Shown: positions 1 to 8,247, counted from the stretch's first letter. The stretch: DNA of 64,000 nucleotides from UBA1952 sp965200035 (GCA_965200035.1 OZ241334.1:2666001-2730000); one strand, 5' to 3'. Notes: generated by a model not told the origin, from the letters alone. Numbers and translations: made by a program.

Positions 1-482
1 ATATACCTGCGGCAGAGAAACAGGATCAGCGCGGCAGCCAGCAGCGCCACATCTTTCCAGAAAGTAGCTGAGTTGGATATTTTAATACAATCGCCGAAGC
101 AGCCGCACTCACGCACTTTGGCTGAATGCATGATCACATCCCAGTAATAGACGTAAGCTGTGAGGAAGGTGAAAAATAGGTTGAGCAATAAAAGAAAAAA
201 GGAGAAAATGCGGAAGGCAAAACCCAATAACAGCGCAACACCGGCAATGATCTCAAAGCCAATCATCAGGATGGAAAGCGGCAGCGCATAAGGAACCATA
301 TATGGCATATTCCAGACCGCAGGCTCAAAGAACTCCATCATCTTATTGGCCAGTCCCATCGGATCATTGGCCTTGACCACGCCGGAAAAGATGAATAATA
401 ATCCCACCGCCACGCGGAGAATCTGAAGGAAAATATTCAATGCCTGATTGCGGTGCACGTCTCTTGTTACTGTTGTTGCCAT
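1..482 (-). CDS. DoxX-like membrane protein (BT_3928 type), C-terminus cut by window edge
   Basis: The frame opens with ATG at 482 and stays open to the left edge, so 160 residues are visible and the C-terminus is missing. Four hydrophobic segments lie at about residues 14-38, 63-90, 91-113 and 142-158. A cysteine-rich CGCFGDC motif at 126-132 sits before the last segment, as in DoxX/MauE-type proteins. In Bacteroidetes this family is commonly found beside DUF1599 and folP (with tpiA on the other side), and both neighbours are here. The family is thought to act in membrane redox or thiol handling, but the substrate is unknown. Identification as a DoxX-type protein is firm; the function is not. 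Confidence 0.85.
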   Translation of the reverse strand, partial: MATTVTRDVHRNQALNIFLQILRVAVGLLFIFSGVVKANDPMGLANKMMEFFEPAVWNMPYMVPYALPLSILMIGFEIIAGVALLLGFAFRIFSFFLLLLNLFFTFLTAYVYYWDVIMHSAKVRECGCFGDCIKISNSATFWKDVALLAAALILFLCRRY

Positions 483-489
483 GTTGATG

Positions 490-545
490 AATTTTGAACC
501 GCGAAGGGCGCAAAGTGAGCGCCAAGTTACGCAAAGATGGTTTTT
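490..545. repeat. CGCAAAG-type repeat copy, left of the GxxExxY remnant
   Basis: This stretch holds AACCGCGAAGGGCGCAAAG followed by a second ACGCAAAG, a degenerate copy of the element seen at 944-1050 and 19265-19338. It ends where the GxxExxY reading frame ends. Such AACCGCAAAG-rich repeats are scattered between genes in many Bacteroidetes genomes. Confidence 0.6.
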
Positions 546-546
546 G

Positions 547-927
547 TCAAAGCCGGCTGACTACTCTGCGGATGCCGTCTTTCATTCTTAAGACATTGAA
601 GTTGAATAAAAGGCCCGGTTTTGTGCCGGTTATTTCAGGTAGTCAATACTTGGGCGGGGTGAACATCAATCAAGGATTCTGTTGTTTTTACTTCTATGAT
701 GGCTTTATTTTCTACCAGCACATCGCACCTGAAGCCACACTCCATACGGATGCCTTCGAAATACAAGGAATGGGCTTTTGTTTTTCTACGATGATGTTTT
801 TTGTAATCAATTTGTGAACCAGGCAGGTTTTATAGACCGATTCCAGCAGCCCCGGACCTAATTGTTGATGTACGTAAATAATTTCTCCTAGGACGATGCT
901 GGATAGCTCGTTTTCTGTGTAGGGCAC
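547..927 (-). pseudogene. GxxExxY-family protein, broken by three frameshifts
   Basis: Reading leftward from ATG at 927, the first frame gives the family's N-terminal pattern (NELSSIVLGEIIYVHQQLGP, then GLLESVYK). Near 765-768 the frame shifts by one base and continues with YFEGIRMECGFRCDVLVENK and EVKTTE, the PD-(D/E)xK-like core. Two further single-base shifts near 641-644 and 632-635 are needed to reach the usual ending (YLKITGTKPGLLFNFN) and a stop at 547. All three look like loss of one base from a short run of identical bases. The long genes nearby are intact, so decay is more likely than poor sequence. GxxExxY proteins are small nuclease-fold proteins of unknown role. Confidence 0.8.
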
Positions 928-943
928 TTGGTGAATAATTTTT

Positions 944-1050
944 TAACCGCAGAGTTCGAAGGGCTCGCGAAGATGCGCAAAGAACTAAAAACCAGTAGGA
1001 TACAGATCCTTCGCGGCCCTCTGCGAAGTCTTTGCGCCCTTTGCGGTTAA
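944..1050. repeat. Palindromic CGCAAAG repeat element
   Basis: The element begins with TTAACCGCAGAG and ends with CTTTGCGGTTAA, so its ends are inverted copies. Inside are more CGCAAAG/CTTTGCG and CGAAG/CTTCG words that could fold into a long imperfect hairpin. Its right end supplies the TAA stop codon of the DUF1599 gene. The same type of element lies at 19265-19338, and a degenerate copy is at 490-545. Confidence 0.7.
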
Positions 1051-1628
1051 ACAGCCGCTTCCCCCGTCCGGATCAAAGCGAAAGCCGCATAATTAATGAT
1101 ATCCATGAAATTAGCTCCGGCTCCTTCAGACACCTGCACGCGACCATCATTAGCAATGATCTGCTTGATGCGAAGCAATTTTACTAAAATAAGATCCACA
1201 AAAGATTCGCCGCTCATCTCCCGCCAGGCCTCGCCATAATCATGATTTTTCTGCAGCATCAGGTCTTCCGTAATCTTCGCCATTTGCTCATACCAGCGCT
1301 GTGTCTGTGCAATTGGCCAATCGAACTCCGTATCCAGCATATTGGCTTCCTGGATCAATGCAATAAGACCATAATTGATGATCGCCCCAAATTCACTCTC
1401 AATGCTGTCTGCAATCAGTTGTTCTCCCGTTTCCTGTATCTGCCGGATGCGCCATGCCTTAATGTAAATCTGATCTACAATGGAGATGGGGCGCAGCACC
1501 CGCCATGAAGTGCCGTAATCTGCTGCCTTTTTAAGAAACAGGCTTTTGCAGCGGCTCATAACAGTGGTATATTGCTGTAAGGTATGTGCGAGGTGTGGCG
1601 GAAGATTGGTAGAGATGGTGTCGTGCAT
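1047..1628 (-). CDS. DUF1599 (nucleotide modification associated domain) protein, two tandem domains
   Basis: A 193-residue protein made of two copies of one domain. The first copy (about 30-93) carries DYGTSWR, KAWRIRQI and IINYGLIALI. The second (about 123-187) carries DYGEAWR, KLLRIKQI and IINYAAFALI. This duplication is typical of the DUF1599 family, which has been linked by context to nucleotide or DNA modification; no activity is established. I start at ATG 1628 because an upstream extension would run antisense into folP and shows no family similarity. The gene is head-to-head with folP, with 15 bases between start codons, an arrangement common in Bacteroidetes. The stop codon lies within the adjacent repeat. 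Confidence 0.85.
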   Translation of the reverse strand: MHDTISTNLPPHLAHTLQQYTTVMSRCKSLFLKKAADYGTSWRVLRPISIVDQIYIKAWRIRQIQETGEQLIADSIESEFGAIINYGLIALIQEANMLDTEFDWPIAQTQRWYEQMAKITEDLMLQKNHDYGEAWREMSGESFVDLILVKLLRIKQIIANDGRVQVSEGAGANFMDIINYAAFALIRTGEAAV

Positions 1629-1631
1629 TTT

Positions 1632-1641
1632 CTTTGCAAAG
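1632..1641. promoter_or_regulatory. Palindrome between divergent DUF1599 and folP starts
   Basis: The 10-bp palindrome CTTTGCAAAG is centred in the 15-base gap. Each strand reads TTTG just before its own start codon, resembling two back-to-back Bacteroidetes -7 boxes (TAnnTTTG) with the second base mismatched. The upstream part of each promoter would then lie inside the opposite gene. This is inferred from pattern only. Confidence 0.35.
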
Positions 1642-1643
1642 CA

Positions 1644-2495
1644 ATGAGCTTCAAAAATACACTTTTGCCCGTAGCCATCGCGCTGCAAAGCCGTGGACGC
1701 ATGCTGAGCCTTGAAAAGCCGGTGATCATGGGCATTCTCAATGCTACACCAGATAGCTTTTACAACAAAGGCACTGGCAGCGATACAGAAAGCATGCTCC
1801 GTACAGCGGAAAAGATGCTGCATGACGGCGCGGAAATACTAGACATCGGCGGCGCTTCTACTAAGCCGAAGGCAGCCTTAGTAAGCGTTTCAGAGGAGCT
1901 TCAGCGGGTTATTCCTGTTATAGAAGCCATCCATAAGCATTTCCCGGAAGCATGGCTGTCGGCAGATACCTTTCATGCACAGGTAGCAAAAGAGTCAGTT
2001 GAAGCGGGTGTAAATATTATTAACGATATAAGCAGCGGTGACCTGGATAGGGATATGCTGCAGATGGTGGCCAAGCTGGGTGTGCCCTATATAGCCATGC
2101 ACATGCAGGGCAAGCCACAGACCATGCAGGACAATCCGCAGTATGATGATGTGCTCGGGGAAGTGTTTGATTATCTGAAAGAAAAAATGCTGCAGTGCAA
2201 GCAGCAAGGCATTCAGGATCTGATCCTGGACCCCGGCTTCGGCTTCGGGAAAACGGTTGCGCACAACTACGCATTATTGGGCAATATGTCTGTTTTAAGA
2301 GCGCTCGGAAAGCCCATAATGGCGGGTATATCCAGAAAATCGATGATCTGCAAGCCGCTTCGCGTAAATCCGGATAAGGCGCTTAATGGAACTATGGCTT
2401 TGCACATGGCAGCATTGCAGCAGGGGGCGTCTATTCTGCGGGTACATGATGTGAAGGAAGCCGCAGAAGTGATTCAGCTATTCTCTCTGTTTTGA
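1644..2495 (+). CDS. folP: Dihydropteroate synthase
   Basis: Joins 4-aminobenzoate to the pterin pyrophosphate in cytoplasmic folate synthesis. The 283-residue protein has the family signatures: GILNATPDSF at 30-39, DILDIGGASTKP around the pterin/pABA loop, DPGFGFGKT in the middle and GISRKS near the C-terminus. Length is normal for the family. ATG 1644 is chosen because the residues after it lead straight into the usual first strand (RGRMLSLEKPVIMG); the ATG at 1584 would overlap the start of the divergent DUF1599 gene. The following GNAT-like gene converges on it after 7 bp. Confidence 0.97.
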   Translation: MSFKNTLLPVAIALQSRGRMLSLEKPVIMGILNATPDSFYNKGTGSDTESMLRTAEKMLHDGAEILDIGGASTKPKAALVSVSEELQRVIPVIEAIHKHFPEAWLSADTFHAQVAKESVEAGVNIINDISSGDLDRDMLQMVAKLGVPYIAMHMQGKPQTMQDNPQYDDVLGEVFDYLKEKMLQCKQQGIQDLILDPGFGFGKTVAHNYALLGNMSVLRALGKPIMAGISRKSMICKPLRVNPDKALNGTMALHMAALQQGASILRVHDVKEAAEVIQLFSLF

Positions 2496-2502
2496 GCAGG
2501 CG

Positions 2503-3657
2503 CTATCCCAGCATCCGGTGGCGATTGAATTCTTTGGTACGGTCGAACAGGTAACGGTACGTTACCAACCGGCGCGTAAGCGTTGTGCCCAGGCTCTCTG
2601 CAATGTTCACCATCTTCGGATTAAAATCGCCAATCCATTGCATCTCATATTTCTTGTAATGCATGGCCGGCTGAATCACTTTGGCCGCTTCCACAATCAT
2701 AAAGGCATCCACGCCCTTGCCCTGAAATTCGGGAATAATGCCAAATACGATCCCCACAAACCGGTCGCACTCGCCAAATCTTTTCAGCCAGAGAAACTGT
2801 AATTTTTGCAGCATGCCAAACCTGCCATTCATCTTCTTAAAAAACTGGTTAAGATCCGGCAGATTGATCCATACTGCGATGGGCTCATCTTTATAATAGG
2901 TAAACCAGGAAATATCCTCATCCATCGCTGCCTTCATAGTGTTGAACATTTTTACTACTGTGCGCTCTTCGATTTCTTTACCGCCGCCATGTCCCGCCCA
3001 TGCTTTGTTGTAGATGTAAGTAAAATCTTTGGCAAATTTGTTCAGGTTGTTTTTCTGAATGCGGATGGCTTTATAGTTTGGGTCGCCGGACAATGCCTCA
3101 TGCCGGTCAAAAAACTTTTCGCGCAGCTGTGTATCTACGTCCATGCCATAGCAGAGTTGATTGAAATAAAGCTGAAAGCCATAATCTTCAAACAACCGTT
3201 GGTAATACGGGCGGTTATAGTTCATGCAATAAAGCGGTGCTGTAAAGCCATCCACCAATAATCCCCACCAGCGTTCGCGCTCACCAAAATTGATTGGGCC
3301 ATCCATGGCCTCCATGCCCCGCTCCTGCAGCCATGCTTTGCAATAGTCGAACATAAAATGGGCCGCTTCCCTGCTGTCCATGCATTCAAAAAAGCCGATG
3401 CCGCCTGTAGATTGCTCCTGCTTGTATTGCCGGTTTACAAATGCCGCAATCCTGCCGATGGCCTTTCCGCTATTATCCAGCAGCAGCCAGCGTTTGCACT
3501 CGCCGCGCTTGAAAAACTTATTCTTTTCCGGATCAAAAACCTCTTCGATATCCTTATCCAGCGGACGTATCCACTCCGGATCATCTTTATAAATATCAAT
3601 CGCTACCTGCAAAAAACGCTGCGCATCCGCTTTTGATACCACTTCATACATCTTCAT
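2503..3657 (-). CDS. GNAT-fold protein of unknown substrate
   Basis: A 384-residue cytoplasmic protein. Near its C-terminal quarter the segment GIIPEFQGKGVDAFM matches the acetyl-CoA loop of GNAT acetyltransferases (pattern Q-x-K-G-x). The N-terminal half also has GNAT-like features (GKAIGRIAAFVNRQ), so two GNAT-like halves are possible. Homologues are widespread in Bacteroidetes as proteins of unknown function. ATG 3657 gives the usual start KMYEVVSKADAQRF; a longer frame to 3690 would read back into the upstream terminator. It converges with folP. The substrate cannot be inferred from context. Confidence 0.7.
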   Translation of the reverse strand: MKMYEVVSKADAQRFLQVAIDIYKDDPEWIRPLDKDIEEVFDPEKNKFFKRGECKRWLLLDNSGKAIGRIAAFVNRQYKQEQSTGGIGFFECMDSREAAHFMFDYCKAWLQERGMEAMDGPINFGERERWWGLLVDGFTAPLYCMNYNRPYYQRLFEDYGFQLYFNQLCYGMDVDTQLREKFFDRHEALSGDPNYKAIRIQKNNLNKFAKDFTYIYNKAWAGHGGGKEIEERTVVKMFNTMKAAMDEDISWFTYYKDEPIAVWINLPDLNQFFKKMNGRFGMLQKLQFLWLKRFGECDRFVGIVFGIIPEFQGKGVDAFMIVEAAKVIQPAMHYKKYEMQWIGDFNPKMVNIAESLGTTLTRRLVTYRYLFDRTKEFNRHRMLG

Positions 3658-3682
3658 AATGGCATCAAAAATAAGTCTGTTT

Positions 3683-3724
3683 AAAAACAAAACGCTGACA
3701 GGATTTCAAACCTGTCAGCGTTTT
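3683..3724 (-). terminator. Rho-independent terminator of the OmpA-family gene
   Basis: A 14-bp inverted repeat (AACGCTGACAGG / CCTGTCAGCGTT plus flanking A/T) at 3689-3702 and 3711-3724, followed on the minus strand by a T-rich tract. It lies 25 bp past the stop of the OmpA-family gene. Confidence 0.85.
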
Positions 3725-3748
3725 ATGGATAAACTAAATTGTCGAAAA

Positions 3749-4546
3749 CTATTCATGCTGCGCGGTACCGCTCTGCTCGATCAGGTGCATCAGCTCATCC
3801 AGCTTTGGTTCAAGGATGATTTCTGTACGGCGATTTCTGGCACGGCCTTCTGGTGTGGAATTATCGGCAACCGGCTCATACTGGCTGCGTCCGCTGGCGG
3901 TAATACGCTCTGGCGCTACCTTGTAATCATTGCTCAGAATGCGCGTGATGGCCGTAGAACGGGCTACGCTCAGCGCGAGGTTATCTTCATAGCGCTGGCG
4001 GATAGGAATAGAATCTGTATGTCCTTCCACATTTACGTTGATATCCATATTCTGGTTCAGCACATTGGCCAATGTGCCCAGTGCTTCCTTTCCTTTCGGA
4101 TTGATAGTGGCACTGCCTGACGGGAAGAGCAGGCTTTCCTGCATACTTACATACACCTTACCATTTTTAGTCGCTACGCTAAGCTGATCGCTGGAAAAGC
4201 CTTTCAAAGCCTCGGCCATCTTGGCACGGATCATTTCCGTATTTTTCTTCTGCTGATCGATCAATGCCTGGAGCTGCTCCAGCTTCTGGCGCTGGCTGGC
4301 AATCTCTTCCTGGCTGCGGTTGAGCTGATTAGAGGTAAACTGATTGCTCGCCTGCATCTGATCTACCTTTCCTTCGAGCTGACCGAGGCGCGCTTTGGCC
4401 TGCGCCAGTTGCGATTCGAGGCTCAGGCTATCCTGCTGCAAGCCGGAGATATGGTGCTGTGCAGCCATGTACTTTTTATTGGAGACGCAGGACGCAAACG
4501 TAATGATGGTGAGCGCCAGCGCAATGGCCGAGGTGATTTTTTTCAT
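3749..4546 (-). CDS. OmpA-family lipoprotein with coiled coil
   Basis: A 265-residue envelope protein. The N-terminus is a lipoprotein signal with the lipid-accepting cysteine at residue 20 (TFASC). Residues about 30-110 are rich in Q, E, L and S in a heptad pattern and predict a coiled coil. Residues about 135-250 form an OmpA C-terminal peptidoglycan-binding domain, with NVEGHTDS and NRRTEI as the conserved motifs. This layout links the outer membrane to the cell wall. It has its own terminator downstream. The start is fixed by the signal peptide. Confidence 0.93.
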   Translation of the reverse strand: MKKITSAIALALTIITFASCVSNKKYMAAQHHISGLQQDSLSLESQLAQAKARLGQLEGKVDQMQASNQFTSNQLNRSQEEIASQRQKLEQLQALIDQQKKNTEMIRAKMAEALKGFSSDQLSVATKNGKVYVSMQESLLFPSGSATINPKGKEALGTLANVLNQNMDINVNVEGHTDSIPIRQRYEDNLALSVARSTAITRILSNDYKVAPERITASGRSQYEPVADNSTPEGRARNRRTEIILEPKLDELMHLIEQSGTAQHE

Positions 4547-4592
4547 GAAACAGGTGTTTTTAAAGGGATATGCAAAATTGATGCCAAAGCGA

Positions 4593-5021
4593 TTACGAAC
4601 TATGGTCTACCACAATTTTCCACTGTCCGTTGATCTTACGGAACAATAAAGTCCACGAGCCGGATACATCGCCCGCGCTGCGCTTCAATGCCCATTTGCC
4701 AATCGCAAAACAAGCCGTTTCCGAAAGCTGTTGCAGGGAGATGATCTCAAAGCTGAGCTTTCCCATAGCAGCCGTATCGGGGTAAGATTTGAGATATCGC
4801 TGCAGGGTGGGCTGATACCCATATACAGGTCCGTTCTTCCCAATGAATATCAGGCTGTCGTTATGCCAATAGCCCTGCATATAGCGCTCGATGCTGCCTT
4901 CATTCCAGGCGTTTACCTGTGTAGAAAGTACCTGTCTTATGGCATCTTCACTGTTTGTCTTTGCAATAGCACTTGTAAAAGTCAGTATAGCAAGCAGCAT
5001 TATTGCCGAAAAATATTTCAT
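4593..5021 (-). CDS. Secreted SnoaL/DUF4440-like (NTF2-fold) protein
   Basis: A 142-residue protein with a signal peptide (residues 1-20, ending AIA) followed by one NTF2-like domain: AIRQVLSTQVNAWNEGSIE, GYWHNDSLIFIG, YLKSYPDTAAMGKLSFEI and the ending WTLLFRKINGQWKIVVDHSS, the usual final strand of DUF4440 proteins. Such proteins are small ligand-binding or enzyme-like domains whose substrates are mostly unknown. ATG 5021 gives the signal peptide. The gene starts 8 bp after the membrane protein at 5030-5296, so the two are probably co-transcribed. Confidence 0.85.
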   Translation of the reverse strand: MKYFSAIMLLAILTFTSAIAKTNSEDAIRQVLSTQVNAWNEGSIERYMQGYWHNDSLIFIGKNGPVYGYQPTLQRYLKSYPDTAAMGKLSFEIISLQQLSETACFAIGKWALKRSAGDVSGSWTLLFRKINGQWKIVVDHSS

Positions 5022-5029
5022 TATGGTTC

Positions 5030-5296
5030 TTATAAGTAGTCCAAAAAATACGCTATTGCGCAAAGCAGTAAACACGTAAGCAAATGAGCCAACATATAAG
5101 GCAGCGCTTCTTTGTTGAAAATCAATGCAAGAGCAAAAAATATTCCTAAAACGAGATTGATCGCAGCGGCGATAGCCAGGTCTATAATGGCTATTGTTAC
5201 CCATCCTTTAGGATCATGGGAAAAATGTGTCGGCACCAGCGCTATGGCAGCACTGATGATAAAAATGATCAGAAATAGCTTTACCCATTTAGTCAT
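5030..5296 (-). CDS. Small hydrophobic membrane protein
   Basis: An 88-residue protein with three hydrophobic segments at about 5-22, 32-58 and 66-86, separated by short polar loops. I do not recognise a family. It starts with ATG 5296 and ends 8 bp before the DUF4440-like gene, which suggests one transcript. It is divergent from glyS across a 94-bp gap. The regular spacing of membrane spans and the operon position support it as a real gene, though its role is unknown. Confidence 0.65.
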   Translation of the reverse strand: MTKWVKLFLIIFIISAAIALVPTHFSHDPKGWVTIAIIDLAIAAAINLVLGIFFALALIFNKEALPYMLAHLLTCLLLCAIAYFLDYL

Positions 5297-5373
5297 GAGT
5301 GTGAGTTGTACTGTAAAATAACGCTTTTAGAAAAAGCTTTAATTTTTGAAAAGCAGGGTTGTTGCTCTGCCAT

Positions 5374-5381
5374 TATCTTTG
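5374..5381 (+). promoter_or_regulatory. -7 box of the glyS promoter
   Basis: TATCTTTG is an exact match to the Bacteroidetes -7 element TAnnTTTG, nine bases before the glyS ATG. The short leader leaves little room for a ribosome binding site, as often seen in this phylum. Confidence 0.6.
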
Positions 5382-5390
5382 CGGCCTATT

Positions 5391-6860
5391 ATGGCAAACG
5401 AAAGTAAGCTGCAGGACATCATTGGTCACTGCAAAGAATACGGTTTCATCTTCCAGTCTTCTGAAATATATGACGGGCTCAGCGCGGTATATGATTATGG
5501 CCAGTGGGGCACCGAGCTCAAGCGCAATGTCCGCGAATATTGGTGGAAAAGCATGACCCAGATGCACGAGAACATCGTGGGGATTGATGCCGCCATCTTC
5601 ATGCATCCCACTACGTGGAAGGCCAGCGGTCACGTAGATAATTTCTCTGACCCGATGATCGATAACAAGGACAGCAAGAAGCGCTACCGGGTAGATCATT
5701 TGATTGAAGGATTTGCAGAAACTTTGGATAAAGAAGCTGCTGAAAAGCTGCTGGCTGCGATGGATGCATTGCTGGCTGCGGATGACTATGCAGGCCTGAA
5801 AACGCTGATTGAAAATAATAAGATCAAATGCTCTGTATCCGGTACTGCCAACTGGACCGATGTACGCCAGTTCAATCTGATGTTCTCTACCGAAATGGGC
5901 GCTGTAGCTGCGGAGGAAGGCGAGGATAATAAAGTATATCTGCGTCCTGAGACGGCTCAGGGTATTTTCGTGAACTTCCTGAATGTGCAGAAGACCGGCC
6001 GGATGAAAATACCATTCGGTATTGCCCAGACAGGAAAGGCATTCCGTAATGAGATTGTAGCGCGTGGCTTCATATTCCGGATGCGTGAGTTTGAGCAGAT
6101 GGAAATGCAGTTTTTCGTACGTCCCGGCACACAGAAAGAATGGTATGAGCACTGGAAAGCGGCCCGCATGAAATGGCACCTCAGCCTCGGCACACCCGAA
6201 AGCCATTACCGCTTCCACGACCATATAAAGCTGGCGCATTATGCAGATGCCGCCTGCGATATCGAGTACGACTTCCCGATGGGCTTCAAGGAGCTGGAAG
6301 GAATCCACAGCCGCACCGATTTTGACCTGAAAAGCCATCAGGAGTACAGCAAAAAGAAAATGCAGTATTTCGATAATGATGTTGATCCCGAAACCGGCAA
6401 GCCTTACGGCAATTACATTCCTTATGTGGTAGAAACCTCAATCGGGCTGGACCGCTGCGTGCTGATGCTGCTGAGCGAAGCTTATCAGCTGGAAGACCTG
6501 AGCACGGAAGAAAAGAAAGATGACCGCGTGGTGCTGAAATTCCCGGCTTTTCTGTCGCCGATAAAAATGGCGGTATTGCCATTGCTGAAAAAAGATGGTC
6601 TTCCTGAGCTGGCTCGTGAGCTGATGCAGGAATGCATGCCGCACTTCAAATGTTTTTATGAAGAAAAAGACGCAATCGGTAAGCGCTATCGCCGCCAGGA
6701 TGCGATCGGTACGCCGTTCTGCGTCACCATCGATCACCAAACCAAGGAAGATGGTACGGTAACTATTCGTCACCGCGACAGCATGCAACAGGAGCGCGTA
6801 CCGATGAGCACTATCCGGGATATGATCATGAAAGCAACAGCTATGCCTTTCGTAGCGTAA
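5391..6860 (+). CDS. glyS: Glycine--tRNA ligase (homodimeric, class II)
   Basis: Charges tRNA-Gly with glycine in the cytoplasm. The 489-residue protein is a single-chain class II enzyme of the alpha2 type, unlike the two-subunit bacterial form. Conserved parts include GLSAVYDYG near residue 25, the motif 2 region (GIAQTGKAFRNEI) and motif 3 (ETSIGLDRCVLMLL), followed by the anticodon-binding domain (KRYRRQDAIGTPFCVTIDHQ). ATG 5391 is preferred over 5346 because it gives the conserved start ANESKLQDIIGHCKEYGFI and lies just after a good -7 box. A terminator follows. Confidence 0.97.
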   Translation: MANESKLQDIIGHCKEYGFIFQSSEIYDGLSAVYDYGQWGTELKRNVREYWWKSMTQMHENIVGIDAAIFMHPTTWKASGHVDNFSDPMIDNKDSKKRYRVDHLIEGFAETLDKEAAEKLLAAMDALLAADDYAGLKTLIENNKIKCSVSGTANWTDVRQFNLMFSTEMGAVAAEEGEDNKVYLRPETAQGIFVNFLNVQKTGRMKIPFGIAQTGKAFRNEIVARGFIFRMREFEQMEMQFFVRPGTQKEWYEHWKAARMKWHLSLGTPESHYRFHDHIKLAHYADAACDIEYDFPMGFKELEGIHSRTDFDLKSHQEYSKKKMQYFDNDVDPETGKPYGNYIPYVVETSIGLDRCVLMLLSEAYQLEDLSTEEKKDDRVVLKFPAFLSPIKMAVLPLLKKDGLPELARELMQECMPHFKCFYEEKDAIGKRYRRQDAIGTPFCVTIDHQTKEDGTVTIRHRDSMQQERVPMSTIRDMIMKATAMPFVA

Positions 6861-6879
6861 GATTTTTCTGAATAATCTG

Positions 6880-6914
6880 ATGCCGGTAACACTAAAATGT
6901 CGCCGGCATTTTTT
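6880..6914 (+). terminator. Terminator of glyS
   Basis: Stem ATGCCGG (6880-6886) pairs with CCGGCAT (6903-6909) and is followed by six T residues. The T tract overlaps the stop codon of the convergent MATE gene. Confidence 0.75.
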
Positions 6915-8247
6915 ATGCCCTTATGCGTCCTCGCCAGCGCCCGCTGCGCAGATAGATATAGCTGACCACCAGCATAGAAGTCCAGTACACAAATTCGGAA
7001 AGCCACGCCATATACAGCGGACAGCGCATCCGTTCGATAAAAATGTAGCAGTAGATGAGGTACAGGCAAACGCAGCTTACCTCAATAATCAGATTGACCG
7101 TTGTTCTGGCCGTGCCGATCACCGCATTGAACGAAACCGTGCCCAACGACATTACCAGAGTAGCTACAGCCACCACCCGCAGGCTGGGAACCGTAAGGTC
7201 GATCAGCACCTGATCTGAAGTGAAGAGCGAAAGATAAAAGCGAGCACTGACAAGCATCAGCAGGCAAATGGCAGCGGTGGCCGTCAGGCTGATCTTCCAG
7301 ATTTTATGCACTAATCCCACTACTTCGCTCTGCCGCCCCTGGCCAATAATATTGCTCACCATCGTATTGCAGGTAGCGCCAAAAGCCCACGTGCTGATTG
7401 ATACAATGCGGAACAGGCTGCGAATGATCTGTGACCCTGCGAGTTCCCGCTCACCCAGATGCTCTACGAAAATGAAGAACACCAGCCAGCCGCCAATGGA
7501 GAAAAAATACTGAATAATCAATGGCGCAGCAATTTTGAGCATACTCTTGGCCAGCTGCAGATCCGGTACAAAATGCTCGTGTATGGGAAACTGACGGTAC
7601 AGCCGGTACAGATAGAAAGCGCCATACATAACCCCTGCGCCGATCATTTCTGCACCTACGGAAGCCAGCGCAGCGCCCTCAAGGCCCATGCGCGGGAAGC
7701 CAAAATTGCCGAATATCAGGATGTAATCAAGCAGAACATTGGTGAGCGTAGCCGCCAGAGAACCTGCCATCAGGAATTTGCTTCGCGCAATAGATATATA
7801 AAAAGCGTTAGCCAGCTGCGTAAGCATCAGGAAAGGCAACCCCCACACCCTGATATACAGGTAGTTAATGGACATGACCACGTGATCATTGCTGTGCATG
7901 GAAAGTCCGAAGATGAGTGGCGCCAGCCACAGGGAAAGCATCATCAGGCACAGCGCCAGCAGCATGGTTAGCATAGCGCCGTTGATGAATATTTTGGTAA
8001 TGCCGTTATAATCCAGATTGGCTGCACGGCGCGACAGCTTTACCTGTACCCCATTGGCCAGGCCATAGCCTACCATACTGAGCGCCAGATAAAAAATGCC
8101 GCTCACCCCGTTCACCGCCAGTTCGCGCACGCCTACTCTGCCCAAAAAGAAATTGTTGGTCAGATCATTGAGCAGCGGAATGAGCATGGCCAGCGATATG
8201 GGCAGGGCCAGCCGGATAATATAATTATTAGTAATAGCAGCTTTCAC
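6913..8247 (-). CDS. MATE-family efflux transporter
   Basis: A 444-residue inner-membrane protein with about 12 hydrophobic segments arranged as two similar halves, as in the MATE/NorM family, which exports cationic drugs and toxins in exchange for Na+ or H+. Typical segments are IIRLALPISLAMLIPLLNDLTNNFFLGRVG at the start and the second-half equivalent with GSQIIRSLFRIVSISTWAFGATCNTMVSNIIGQG. The start codon is GTG at 8247, fixed by the conserved first helix. It ends inside the glyS terminator region and is divergent from the DUF3822 gene. The substrate cannot be read from the sequence. Confidence 0.92.
   Translation of the reverse strand: MKAAITNNYIIRLALPISLAMLIPLLNDLTNNFFLGRVGVRELAVNGVSGIFYLALSMVGYGLANGVQVKLSRRAANLDYNGITKIFINGAMLTMLLALCLMMLSLWLAPLIFGLSMHSNDHVVMSINYLYIRVWGLPFLMLTQLANAFYISIARSKFLMAGSLAATLTNVLLDYILIFGNFGFPRMGLEGAALASVGAEMIGAGVMYGAFYLYRLYRQFPIHEHFVPDLQLAKSMLKIAAPLIIQYFFSIGGWLVFFIFVEHLGERELAGSQIIRSLFRIVSISTWAFGATCNTMVSNIIGQGRQSEVVGLVHKIWKISLTATAAICLLMLVSARFYLSLFTSDQVLIDLTVPSLRVVAVATLVMSLGTVSFNAVIGTARTTVNLIIEVSCVCLYLIYCYIFIERMRCPLYMAWLSEFVYWTSMLVVSYIYLRSGRWRGRIRA

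Noticed and set aside
494..817. Plus-strand open frame of 107 codons
   Set aside because: It is the antisense of the GxxExxY remnant and overlaps a repeat; no family similarity.
547..927. Frameshifts in the GxxExxY gene as sequencing errors
   Set aside because: All three are losses in short runs, so error is possible, but dozens of long genes in the window are intact; three errors within about 150 bp is less likely than decay.
5373..6338. Long minus-strand open frame of 321 codons
   Set aside because: It lies fully inside glyS on the other strand and shows no recognisable protein; it reflects codon bias.
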